A stretch of DNA of 64,000 nt from Bradyrhizobium nitroreducens (GCF_002776695.1 NZ_LFJC01000003.1:6475235-6539234); one strand, 5' to 3'. Positions 18,726-27,631 are shown, numbered from the stretch's first letter. Notes: generated from the letters alone by a model not told the origin. Made by a program: numbers and translations.

Positions 18726-21700
18726 ATGACCGACCAGAAGCTCAACAAGTTCATCACGATCCTACGAGAAGCCGATTTTGATGTGAGTTGGGACAACGTG
18801 CTCGATGCGCTCTGGCTTGCGAGCCTCGGCCGCAAACTCGACCTCGGCGGTGCCCCTTCAACCTCCAGGCCTGCGGTTAACCCTACAAGTGATGGCACCG
18901 ATCCACAGAACGAACACTACTTTGACAGGAAGAACGAGAATGATCGCAAGGCTCGTGAGAATGATGAGCAGGAAGAGCCAGGCCCGAATAGCAAGAAAAC
19001 GGGTGGCGGAGAAGCCGACGCACACACCGGCCTTTACGCCCGTGGAGATATTGCGCCCGGAGACCGGACCGTAACGGCATCATCAATTCTGCTGCCCGCA
19101 GCGCGAACACTGCCGGACCGGCTTGCCGTGACACGTGCGCTGAAGCCCTTTCGTCGACGTCGGCCGTCAGACATTGGCGTCGAGCTGGACGAAGCGCGCA
19201 CAGCGGAACTCACCGCTGAACTGCGGTTAGTGCTCGACGAAGGACTCTTTGCGGTGCTGCGTCCCCAACAAGAGCGTTGGTACGAAGCTCACGTTGTATT
19301 GGAGGACGAGCCAGCAGTTGAAGTCTGGGGTGCGCCCCTGCGCGAGTTCGTCGATCTACTGCGTCAAACCGGGGCTTTCCGGCTCGTGCGCGTTTGGCGC
19401 CTTCGATTGGACCATGCCAACCCTCGCGATCCACAAAAGGCGCGGCTCGAAACTCCCGCCGGTGCTCTGATTTCGCCACGGGTTCTCGCTGGCGACGAGC
19501 GTCGCCTTGTATTTTTCGCGAGCCACGGCGACTCCCTGCACTGGGTCGACGGAATCTACCCCAGTCTCCTGAAGTCCTGGTCGGCGGCAAGCCTCGTGTT
19601 GCTTCATCTGCTGCCCCGGCATCGTTGGACTTACACGCTACTCGGCGAGCCACAAGCGCTCGCACGCGCAAGCCGTCCGGGCAGTGCGGCCGAAGCGCTG
19701 GATATCGAGACGCTCTGGTGGCGGGTCAGTCCAGATCCCTCGCAACCCCGAGTGCTTCGTCTGCCTGTGGTACCGATCTTACCACAAGCTCTTGGTATCT
19801 GGTCGCGAATGCAGATGGGATTGGGTCAGGGCACCGAAGCATTCCTGATCGATCCGGCTGAAACCTTGACGGATGCTGAGCTTGCCGGACTTTTGCCAGA
19901 AAGGATAGAGCCAGCCCGCGCGCTTACCAATTTACGCGAACGATCAGTCGCGGCCTTCGACCTTGCCGTTATGCTTGCAAGCGCTCCTTTCACATTGCCG
20001 GTTGCGAGGCTCGTTCAGGAGGTAACCCAGGAAGGGCGAACCGACTTCTCGGTCTTAGCGGAGCTGATGCTTAGCGGTGTGGTCGTTACCCGCGGCAGCG
20101 AAGAAGCCGATGAGAGAACCAGCGAAACCACATACTTCGAAATTAGCGCTGCCGTGCGCCCGCATCTTCTTCGCTCACTCCGCAAATCCGATGCTACCGC
20201 GCTCGCCGTCGCGCTCGATCGGCGCCTCTCGGCGTACCTTAGCTCGATCGCGGGCCGCAGCGTTCAATTCTCTGCCCTTCTTGCTGACGAGCGAGGCAGC
20301 ACTAAGCTGCCGGCCTGGGCGCGCGCATTTGCGCACCTGACCACCGCCCTGCGAGGCGGTCGCGAGCCGCTTCCTGATTGGAACTTCCAGGACGCGCGAA
20401 AGGCGCTTGAAGAGCTGAGCAGGCCCGTGCTGGGCCAGATTGCACGTCTCGCCGCTAACAACGTTTCTTTTTCGGCCAACAACGTCCAGGCGGACCTATG
20501 GCCTTTCATCAAGGATCCTCGTTTTGTTGCAGCGACGCCCGGCGGGCTAAAATTTCGACCGGAAGTCGCCGCCTATCTTGCCGATCAATTGAAAGACCGC
20601 GCCTTCCTCGGATTGCGTGTCCTCTGGGTAGATGACTATCCCGCAAATAACACCAGCCCGGCCGCAACGCTAACACAGGGAGGTGCCGAGCCGATCCAAT
20701 ACGCCTTGACCACGGAACAAGCGCTACAACATCCGGCCCTTCGTCAGTTCGACGTGATCCTGAGTGATATGACACGCGATGATAATCACTCGGCGGGCTA
20801 CGAGCTCTTGAGCCAGCTGCGCGTGATCGGACTCAAAACTCCGGTCATTATCTTCGCCGCTAGTTCCATGAACACTGCCAAACGTCGCGCGCGCGCTGTC
20901 GCCGCCGGCGCATTCGGCGGCACCAATCGAGTCGACGTACTTCTGGAGTTGATCGAACAGGCAGCGCGAAGTGCGATGTTTCTTCGCGAGGAAGCTGGGG
21001 ACCAAGCCAACGCCTCTACACCCGGACTCCGCCCTACGCCCGACGATGACGCACAGGCAATTGAAACTAGCGCATCGCCGCAATCAGCGCCGTCCGAACA
21101 ATCGCCCGCGTGGCGCGACGTAGCAATCCTTTGGGTTGATGATCGTCCAGACAACAACATTAGAGAACGTGCATTTTTAACGCTTAACGGCGCTTTTGTG
21201 ACTTTGGCACTCTCGACCGAAGACGCATTGCAAGCTCTCACAGAGCACCGTTTCGACGCGATTATCTCGGACCTCGGGCGTCCGGAAGGAAATCGCGCCG
21301 GCTTCGACTTGTTGCGGCGTGTGCGCGAGAGATCAACAATTCCTTTCGCGATCTATGCAGGCGCGCGCGGCGTGCAGCTTGCCGACGAAGCGACGCGGCT
21401 CGGAGCGACGATTTCGACTAACCGTTTCGAGCAGATCGCGGAAGCGCTGCGTGGTGCCCTAGATGGCAGCGCGTGGCACACAATGCTATCCGAAGTGCAG
21501 TCGGCGCGGCTTCGCGAACTCCTTAAGCGTTATGATACTTCAACTTGGCCTGATCAGAGCCAAGTGCTGAGCGCGGCATATCAGTGGAGTTCGGTCTGGC
21601 AGACTATGGAATCGTCCGATCTTATCGCGACGCTTGCGGTGGCAATCGTCAATGCTGTGACCAACACCGACTATTGTCAGCTCTTCAGTGTCACGAATGA

Positions 21701-24125
21701 TCGGATCATCCTGGCCGCAAGTCGTATCGAGTCAGGCAAGGTGGGATACAGCGAGGCTTCCTGGGAAGGTGTGATCGGGCGGGCAGTCCGCACGGGCACC
21801 ATCGTTCACCTTCCTGACGTCACCGCTGACCACGAGTACATTCCAGCAGAAGCATCAACCCGATCTGAGCTCGCAATCCCGATCATCGGGAGACATGGTA
21901 AGGCGATCGGCGTCTTCAACATCGAATCGACACGCCTTTCGGCATTTTCCGGCCATCAATCACAATGGCTTATGACATTTGCGGCCACCTTGATCGACTA
22001 TTTCTCACAACAACAAGCGTCTGGCAGCGCACTGGGGCCAAAGCGGCCGACGAAGTCAGACCAGCAACCATCAAACGACAACGACCTCAATGAAGGTCGC
22101 GGCGAGATTGCTCGCTTGGTGGCGGAGGAACTTGATCTCGATACGCTTTTCGAACGGTTGATGGCGGTGACAAAGCGCTTCATTGATTTTGATGAGGCCG
22201 ATGCAAGGATAATCGCGTCAGACGGCGAGCATTCACGCACGATATGTGTATTCGGCACACTAGCGCGCCCTACTGCACGGTGGTTGCGAATGAACGCGGA
22301 CCTCATCAGTTGGACCCAGCACCCGGACACTTGGGTATCTGACCTCAGAGATGTGCCCAGCACCGCGTCAGACATGTTTGACGCAACAGATGTGAGGGCC
22401 GGGGCGCTCGTCGGATATCGTTCGCTGATTTCCCAACCGGTGCACCAGAGGGGAACAATCAGAGGATGGATCAGCCTGCTGTCGAAAACACCTGAGGCCT
22501 ACGGCGGCGAGACTCTGCGAACGTTCAGGCAACTAGGGCTCGATGAGGCGTTCGCAGCGATTTTCTATGCGGCAGACCGCGCGGAAAATCTGTTCGTCGC
22601 CAATCTGTTGAAAAAGATGGAAGCAAACAATCTGTCGGATGCCGCTCAAGCTGCCGTCACCGACATCCGAAATTTCTATTCCTTCGAGACCGTCTCAATC
22701 TTTTCAGTGAACCAGCCACGAGGCTTGTTTGTACTTCTTGCCGAAGCCACTTTCGGCAGTGCGAGGAGGGACAGACCTGGCTATACGCAGCGGTTCGATG
22801 CCGGGCTACTAGGCCTAGCTTACCAGCGCGGCGAACCGGTCGTTGTCAACAACTTTGACGATGGAAGCGACGAAGCCAGAAGCTATGTGCGAGTAAATCC
22901 TGACATCCAATCCGCTCTATGCATCCCAATTCGTCAGTTCGGCCGAATTATTTGGATTCTAAGCGTGGAAGACCGACTGCGCGATGCCTTCATCGCGATC
23001 GATGTTGAAACGTTTCGGCGCATCGTCCAACGAATGGAGATTGCACTCGAACGCAGGCAACGGATCCCCGATGAGCCGAAGCGCCGAGAATATTCAATCA
23101 GCGGCCGCGTACAGGGCGTCGGTTTTCGTGCTTTCGTCCAGCAGCAATTTTCTGCGCTGGCGCTGGAGGGTACGGTCGAAACCCTGAGGGACGGGCGAGT
23201 GCGCGTTGTAGCGACTGGCCTCGACGTGCAGCTTGATCAGTTGGAGTCTCGATTACGTCAGGGACCTCCCGCCTCAAAGGTCGACGACGTCGTTGTTCAG
23301 AGCCATGATGTCGCAGGAGAGCCCGGATCCTCAAGCACGACGGCGACGCTACAGCGTCCGGCTATCCCGCGCAGCGACCGGCGAGCCGTTATCGCTATTG
23401 GCGTCGATAAAGTCGCAAGACTGCCATCCCTTAGGGCAGCGACATCGGCCGCGCGACAATTCGCCCAATGGTCGAGCGAGAGTCAAGGCATACACCAAGT
23501 CTGGCTGTTCACCGACGGGAATAGACCCGTCGGCATCAGCGAAATCCGCGAGGCTATCAAGACTTGCGTCCTGCGTGGTGATCTTGACCAAATTATAGTG
23601 TACTTCTCCGGTCACGGTACGAGCATCGCGCAGCAAGACCTCTGGCTGCTTTCCGACGCATCACAAGATCTCAATGAGGCCATCGGCGTCGACCAGAACG
23701 TTCAACTGGCACGCTCTTCGGGCATCCCGCACGTCGTCTTCATTTCGGATACTTCGCGCGCGCCATTAGATATGAAAGCTTTACTAAGCGCGATGGGCTC
23801 TCCCATTTTCCCAAACCTTCCTGCGCATCCAAGCACAAGCGTCCGCAGCGAAATCGATCGCTTCTTCGCCGCTGGGGTAGCGCAAAACGCATACGAAATC
23901 GATGGCGAGTCCGTTTTTACGAGCGTTCTGCTATCGGCATTATCAGGAAGCGAACCTTCGGTGCTAACACAGCATGATGGCCGCCAGATCATCAGCAGCC
24001 GATCGCTGTCCCGCTTTCTCCGGCAAGCTGTCCCGAAAAAGCTAGAGCAGTTCGCCGTCTCGTTGCATCAGGCCCCCGATTCGATCATTGAGTCCGGTGG
24101 CGATTCCTGGCTCGCCATGTTCTAG
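18726..24125 (+). CDS. Giant vWA/SAV_2336-like sensor with REC, GAF, acylphosphatase-like and pseudocaspase domains
   Basis: About 1799 residues. The N-terminus (FDVSWDNVLDALWLASLG) and a vWA-like core at about 190-380 resemble SAV_2336-type vWA proteins of VMAP systems; the MIDAS serines appear lost. Two receiver domains follow (LWVDDYP at about 630, LWVDDRP at about 800), each with the acidic pair and a candidate phospho-Asp. Three GAF-like domains come next (about 965-1095, 1135-1275, 1290-1440). Then comes an acylphosphatase-like domain with GRVQGVGFR (about 1459-1467). A caspase-like domain closes the protein: His in YFSGHGT (about 1630), but DTSR (about 1675-1678) where DxCR is expected. 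ATG 18726 is chosen; GTG 18717, overlapping the MoxR stop, is possible. I infer a sensor and platform for the operon. Confidence 0.82.
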   Translation: MTDQKLNKFITILREADFDVSWDNVLDALWLASLGRKLDLGGAPSTSRPAVNPTSDGTDPQNEHYFDRKNENDRKARENDEQEEPGPNSKKTGGGEADAHTGLYARGDIAPGDRTVTASSILLPAARTLPDRLAVTRALKPFRRRRPSDIGVELDEARTAELTAELRLVLDEGLFAVLRPQQERWYEAHVVLEDEPAVEVWGAPLREFVDLLRQTGAFRLVRVWRLRLDHANPRDPQKARLETPAGALISPRVLAGDERRLVFFASHGDSLHWVDGIYPSLLKSWSAASLVLLHLLPRHRWTYTLLGEPQALARASRPGSAAEALDIETLWWRVSPDPSQPRVLRLPVVPILPQALGIWSRMQMGLGQGTEAFLIDPAETLTDAELAGLLPERIEPARALTNLRERSVAAFDLAVMLASAPFTLPVARLVQEVTQEGRTDFSVLAELMLSGVVVTRGSEEADERTSETTYFEISAAVRPHLLRSLRKSDATALAVALDRRLSAYLSSIAGRSVQFSALLADERGSTKLPAWARAFAHLTTALRGGREPLPDWNFQDARKALEELSRPVLGQIARLAANNVSFSANNVQADLWPFIKDPRFVAATPGGLKFRPEVAAYLADQLKDRAFLGLRVLWVDDYPANNTSPAATLTQGGAEPIQYALTTEQALQHPALRQFDVILSDMTRDDNHSAGYELLSQLRVIGLKTPVIIFAASSMNTAKRRARAVAAGAFGGTNRVDVLLELIEQAARSAMFLREEAGDQANASTPGLRPTPDDDAQAIETSASPQSAPSEQSPAWRDVAILWVDDRPDNNIRERAFLTLNGAFVTLALSTEDALQALTEHRFDAIISDLGRPEGNRAGFDLLRRVRERSTIPFAIYAGARGVQLADEATRLGATISTNRFEQIAEALRGALDGSAWHTMLSEVQSARLRELLKRYDTSTWPDQSQVLSAAYQWSSVWQTMESSDLIATLAVAIVNAVTNTDYCQLFSVTNDRIILAASRIESGKVGYSEASWEGVIGRAVRTGTIVHLPDVTADHEYIPAEASTRSELAIPIIGRHGKAIGVFNIESTRLSAFSGHQSQWLMTFAATLIDYFSQQQASGSALGPKRPTKSDQQPSNDNDLNEGRGEIARLVAEELDLDTLFERLMAVTKRFIDFDEADARIIASDGEHSRTICVFGTLARPTARWLRMNADLISWTQHPDTWVSDLRDVPSTASDMFDATDVRAGALVGYRSLISQPVHQRGTIRGWISLLSKTPEAYGGETLRTFRQLGLDEAFAAIFYAADRAENLFVANLLKKMEANNLSDAAQAAVTDIRNFYSFETVSIFSVNQPRGLFVLLAEATFGSARRDRPGYTQRFDAGLLGLAYQRGEPVVVNNFDDGSDEARSYVRVNPDIQSALCIPIRQFGRIIWILSVEDRLRDAFIAIDVETFRRIVQRMEIALERRQRIPDEPKRREYSISGRVQGVGFRAFVQQQFSALALEGTVETLRDGRVRVVATGLDVQLDQLESRLRQGPPASKVDDVVVQSHDVAGEPGSSSTTATLQRPAIPRSDRRAVIAIGVDKVARLPSLRAATSAARQFAQWSSESQGIHQVWLFTDGNRPVGISEIREAIKTCVLRGDLDQIIVYFSGHGTSIAQQDLWLLSDASQDLNEAIGVDQNVQLARSSGIPHVVFISDTSRAPLDMKALLSAMGSPIFPNLPAHPSTSVRSEIDRFFAAGVAQNAYEIDGESVFTSVLLSALSGSEPSVLTQHDGRQIISSRSLSRFLRQAVPKKLEQFAVSLHQAPDSIIESGGDSWLAMF

Positions 24126-24449
24126 AGCTAACGACAATTCTAAGCCACTAGCTGAGCAATTGCTGCCTGACGCGGGCCGAAATATAAGCCGTGATACTTC
24201 GCCGAGGCAAAGTCCTTTTAGATCGAGTACCGTGTCGCTCACAAAGAACAGCGCTGGTCTGAGCAACCACCGTATTTAGTCCGGGCTGAGCCAAACTCAA
24301 GCGAAACACGAGCCACGCCTGAAGCGGTATATTATAAGCGGTGTTTACCGCACCAGTTTCGCACCAGAAACGACGTCAACCAGAGAGACGGACGACGGAA
24401 AATCCCACAAAAAATGCAAAGAAATCAACGGGCGTGCTCGCTTTCCCAC

Positions 24450-24497
24450 CGCTCATAACGGTCTGGTTGCAGGTTCGAGTCCTGCCGGGCCCACCAG
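24450..24497 (+). repeat. tRNA 3'-end fragment, att site 1
   Basis: Identical over 48 bp to 27584-27631. It contains an anticodon loop CTCATAA (anticodon CAT), a T-arm GCAGG-TTCGAGT-CCTGC, the 3' acceptor strand CGGGCCC and ACCA. The 5' half of the tRNA is absent: upstream bases do not form the D-arm or the 5' acceptor strand. This is the expected scar of a tyrosine-recombinase island at the 3' end of a CAT-anticodon tRNA gene (Met or lysidine-modified Ile). It marks the junction between the VMAP island and the nuclease cassette. Confidence 0.9.
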
Positions 24498-24532
24498 AGA
24501 ATTCAATGACTTAGCTATTTGATGAAATTGGA

Positions 24533-24552
24533 GGTGCACAGGATGTGCACAG
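24533..24552 (+). repeat. Two GTGCACAG repeats beside att site 1
   Basis: GGTGCACAG (24533-24541) and ATGTGCACAG (24543-24552) lie 35 bp inside the cassette from the first att core. The same unit occurs three times near the other end of the cassette. Placement next to both cores suggests arm-type integrase or accessory-factor binding sites; this is inference. Confidence 0.5.
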
Positions 24553-24846
24553 ATTGGTCTTCAACAGAGAGGGAAGCGGCAACTTTTGTCTTTTCCCTAC
24601 TCTTTCGGAGCAACAATCACCTCGCTTGGCGTGCTTTTTCTGGCTATTCGCTCCGTTCGAATGACGGGGCACGCCGAGATTAGTGATATTTGCTGCCCCA
24701 CACCGTTCGGTACGGCTTGGTCGCACGTTCGAACAGGTCGGGGATAACGGATAGTTCTGTAGAGATCATCTACACTCGTTCAGCAGAGCTATTTGCATTC
24801 AAGCAATGCAAAGATAACTCTGAGCCACTCATCCCAAGGCTTTCAT

Positions 24847-27411
24847 ATGACGAAGGCATACTTGCGACCTCGGCCAATCCGTATTGCTTACCTCGTTGAG
24901 GAAACGGAACACTGGCGCGCCATGCTGCAGGAGGTTTTTAACGACGCATTTGGCCGATGGGGTGGTCGCTTCAACTTGATCGTGCCCTGCTCCGATGGAG
25001 TCATTCATCCCGACTATACGAGATGGCTTTCGGCTTACGACCCCGACATAATTTACTCGTTCGTTGACCTTGATGATGCGTACCTAGCTCGACTGCACGA
25101 AACATTCTATCCCTCGTTTCTTGTGAAACATCGATTTTTGCGCAAGGAACGAGAAACACACGACTTCGAGCCACGGATGCCTGTGTCGTGCCTCCACTCT
25201 CTATCCGTGACGCCTCTGATCTCTCGAGGCGGCCCATTGGCACCATCTCAACCAATTCCGTTGATCGATTGCTACGCGAGCTTCAAACCTTCGCTTTTTT
25301 TGCAAGAGACATTTGGCCTTTATAACAGGTGTGTCGGCATGTGGCCGATACCGCATGATCTAACCCCTTACGTCACTCCGAATACGATCGTGCCGCCGGA
25401 AGTCCAGTCTGATGCGCGGATGTTGCCCAAGATTGTCGACGCGACCGTGTCTTCCGAAATGGAGATGCTGGACCGCATTCAAAAACAACGAAATCTAGTA
25501 GGAATGGCTCAACTGTCTGCCGCTTTGACACCGCGGCTTCAAATTAGGACGAGACGGGCGAACCAAGTGAATTTGGTTGTGGGGGACAGCTTTGTCGATC
25601 GCATCGTCTATTGGAACGCGCGCTCATTGCTGGATCCACACCTCGACAGCAGTTTGGTCACGCTAAAGATAGAGCAATCCGACGTCGACGACCCTCATCG
25701 CTTCCAGGCCATTCAGGCGATCATCAGAAATCGTGTCGTTTCGAGAAGCGGCTCATCGAACAGTGCAATCGCAATACGTTCGGCTTCCATAGCTGCCGAC
25801 CAGCTCGAAACGATCCTAGAAAAATTCAGATCGGCAGATAAGTGGAATACTTACATAGCCGAACCGATAGAGTCTGTCGCTTCCTGCGTGCCGAGTGAAC
25901 CAGCAATTGTAAAAGAGGCTTCTTACACGGAACCTGGCGCCTCATTTCAATCCAGCGATTGGCATGAAGTCAGCCTTGGAGTATCCGAGTTTCGGCCACC
26001 AAAGATTCCACCCCGCCACATAAGAGACGTCCCGCACGTGCCTCCTTCTGTGTCAGGTGCGTGGGCCTTCGATATCGACATCGATCGATCCACCGACTAC
26101 AGCCGTTTTCAGAACGTTCAACATCGCTGGCGCCTTCCAAGACGGCTTCGGTTGGCAAGCGCGTTCGTCCAAGGGTATGGGCTCGGCGGCCCTACTGGGC
26201 CATCATGCATCCCTCGCGTCACGCGCGGGGGGCTACTAAGCCTTTTTGCTACTAAGGAAGGCGAAGCGCCAGAACTTACTCTACCTTCGGACGAGCGCGC
26301 TTTCGGATATGCACTATGCGCGCAACGAAATTGGCTTCCATTCGACTACGGGCGCGGACCTTCTACGGACCGCCTCGTCTATGAGATGCGGCCCTCCGAC
26401 AAGGGGCACTATCTGAAAGCTTTGCTCCGATTGGGTGGCGGCATCCATTCTTCGCGTGAAATCTTCCTCCATCAGTTTTGGCGAAGCGAGTTTGAGAGCC
26501 TCGGTGCATCCCCCCGAAACGGCGAAGACAAGATACCGACAATCATCCAGACACTGAAGAAGCGCCTCAAAGAGGGAAAGATATCGACGGAAGCCCATTG
26601 GGAACGAATCGGTCGAGTAGTTGCCCACGAGGCGCGACAGATACGCCTAGCTCCAAGACACCTTCAATTCGACGAGTTGGCGGACCGTTTCGAAGCATTC
26701 AGAAATAACTTTTGGAGTGCTAATGAACCGACCACACCCCGCGAGGAATGGGATCGGGACGAAAAGGACTCACTTGCCGCTTCGGTTCGCTACCTTTGTT
26801 CACGTGACATCCTTCACCAAGGATATGAGTGGCTTTGTCGGCACTGTAAGTACAGCAATTGGCTCGGCATCGACGCACTTCATCGTACGATGACTTGCGA
26901 AGTATGCGCCAGTGAAGCGCCCGCGCCGGTGGCCGACGCATGGTGTTTCAAACTGAATTCTTTCGTGTTGGAAGGCTTACGCGATCACGGACTTCTCGCC
27001 AATCTTTGGTGCCTAGACAAATTGTCAGAGAAGGCAAACACTTCTTTCTATTTTCTCGAACCGCACGAATTATTTCTCTCAGCCGAAAGCGCCAACCGAC
27101 ACAAATCTGATGCCGAATTCGATCTAATTGCAGTTGTGGACGGACTCGTTCATCTCTGCGAAGCGAAAACGTCTAATAACGACATTGACCTTGAGAAATT
27201 CGCGCGTACCGCTCGACATCTCAGGCCAGATGTCGCCACTCTGGCGATAATGGAAGCAAGCTCGCCGGCGATTGCTCGAAAAGATCAAGAACTGCAAAGA
27301 CTGCTTGCTGACGATGGCATCACGGTCGAAACGATCACCTTACGAGGTGATGACATTAGAGATGATCCCCATTTACCCGCAGGGAATTCGTTCTCAGTTC
27401 GATTGCTATAA
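24847..27411 (+). CDS. Unknown large protein with zinc ribbon and C-terminal PD-(D/E)XK nuclease-like domain
   Basis: 854 residues from ATG 24847, which has AAGG about 8 nt upstream; 24793 is an alternative start. I do not recognise the N-terminal 650 residues, which look like a globular soluble region. A zinc ribbon follows: CRHC then CEVC, about 30 residues apart (about 665-700). Near the C-terminus EFDLIAVVDGLVHLCEAK fits the D-x(n)-ExK core of PD-(D/E)XK nucleases (about 755-775). It is the only gene between two tRNA-derived att sites and is visibly more AT-rich than the chromosome. I infer a single-gene defence or conflict protein that cleaves nucleic acid; this is untested and the family is unknown to me. 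Confidence 0.75.
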   Translation: MTKAYLRPRPIRIAYLVEETEHWRAMLQEVFNDAFGRWGGRFNLIVPCSDGVIHPDYTRWLSAYDPDIIYSFVDLDDAYLARLHETFYPSFLVKHRFLRKERETHDFEPRMPVSCLHSLSVTPLISRGGPLAPSQPIPLIDCYASFKPSLFLQETFGLYNRCVGMWPIPHDLTPYVTPNTIVPPEVQSDARMLPKIVDATVSSEMEMLDRIQKQRNLVGMAQLSAALTPRLQIRTRRANQVNLVVGDSFVDRIVYWNARSLLDPHLDSSLVTLKIEQSDVDDPHRFQAIQAIIRNRVVSRSGSSNSAIAIRSASIAADQLETILEKFRSADKWNTYIAEPIESVASCVPSEPAIVKEASYTEPGASFQSSDWHEVSLGVSEFRPPKIPPRHIRDVPHVPPSVSGAWAFDIDIDRSTDYSRFQNVQHRWRLPRRLRLASAFVQGYGLGGPTGPSCIPRVTRGGLLSLFATKEGEAPELTLPSDERAFGYALCAQRNWLPFDYGRGPSTDRLVYEMRPSDKGHYLKALLRLGGGIHSSREIFLHQFWRSEFESLGASPRNGEDKIPTIIQTLKKRLKEGKISTEAHWERIGRVVAHEARQIRLAPRHLQFDELADRFEAFRNNFWSANEPTTPREEWDRDEKDSLAASVRYLCSRDILHQGYEWLCRHCKYSNWLGIDALHRTMTCEVCASEAPAPVADAWCFKLNSFVLEGLRDHGLLANLWCLDKLSEKANTSFYFLEPHELFLSAESANRHKSDAEFDLIAVVDGLVHLCEAKTSNNDIDLEKFARTARHLRPDVATLAIMEASSPAIARKDQELQRLLADDGITVETITLRGDDIRDDPHLPAGNSFSVRLL

Positions 27412-27466
27412 CGCTCCGAAACACTGATTTTTGAGCGAGTGAAACTCCAATGGATCGCACGTCCTT

Positions 27467-27499
27467 TTGGTGCACAGATGGTGCACAGATGGTGCACAG
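27467..27499 (+). repeat. Three tandem 11-bp GGTGCACAG repeats
   Basis: TTGGTGCACAG followed by ATGGTGCACAG twice, in exact 11-bp register, about one helical turn per unit. They lie 85 bp inside the cassette from the right att core and share the unit found beside the left core. Phased repeats of this kind fit arm-type recombinase sites. Confidence 0.65.
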
Positions 27500-27583
27500 A
27501 ATGAACGTGAACGAACAAGGAAAGCCAGACAAAATCAGAAACAAAAACGCGAGTAATATCAAGGATCTTTAGAAAATCTCTGT

Positions 27584-27631
27584 CGCTCATAACGGTCTGG
27601 TTGCAGGTTCGAGTCCTGCCGGGCCCACCAG
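27584..27631 (+). repeat. tRNA 3'-end fragment, att site 2 (right island end)
   Basis: Exact 48-bp copy of 24450-24497, again lacking the 5' half of the tRNA. As the rightmost copy, followed by chromosomal-looking sequence, it should be the outer right boundary of the island array. The intact tRNA gene is expected on the plus strand left of the window. Confidence 0.9.

Larger units (their letters stand above)
24126..24846. other. Intergenic region holding the first att fragment and cassette promoter
   Basis: About 720 bp without a supported gene. It contains the end of the VMAP island, the 48-bp tRNA fragment (24450-24497), a pair of GTGCACAG repeats just to its right (24533-24552), and AT-richer sequence leading to the nuclease gene. 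Two copies of CGCACCAG (near 24347-24366) lie to the left of the att core. Short frames here have no recognisable products. Confidence 0.6.

Noticed and set aside
24450..24497. Complete tRNA gene
   Set aside because: Only the part from the anticodon loop to CCA is present; no D-arm or 5' acceptor strand is upstream in either copy.
27467..27499. CRISPR-like repeats
   Set aside because: The units are 11 bp and directly adjacent without spacers, so they are iterons rather than a CRISPR array.
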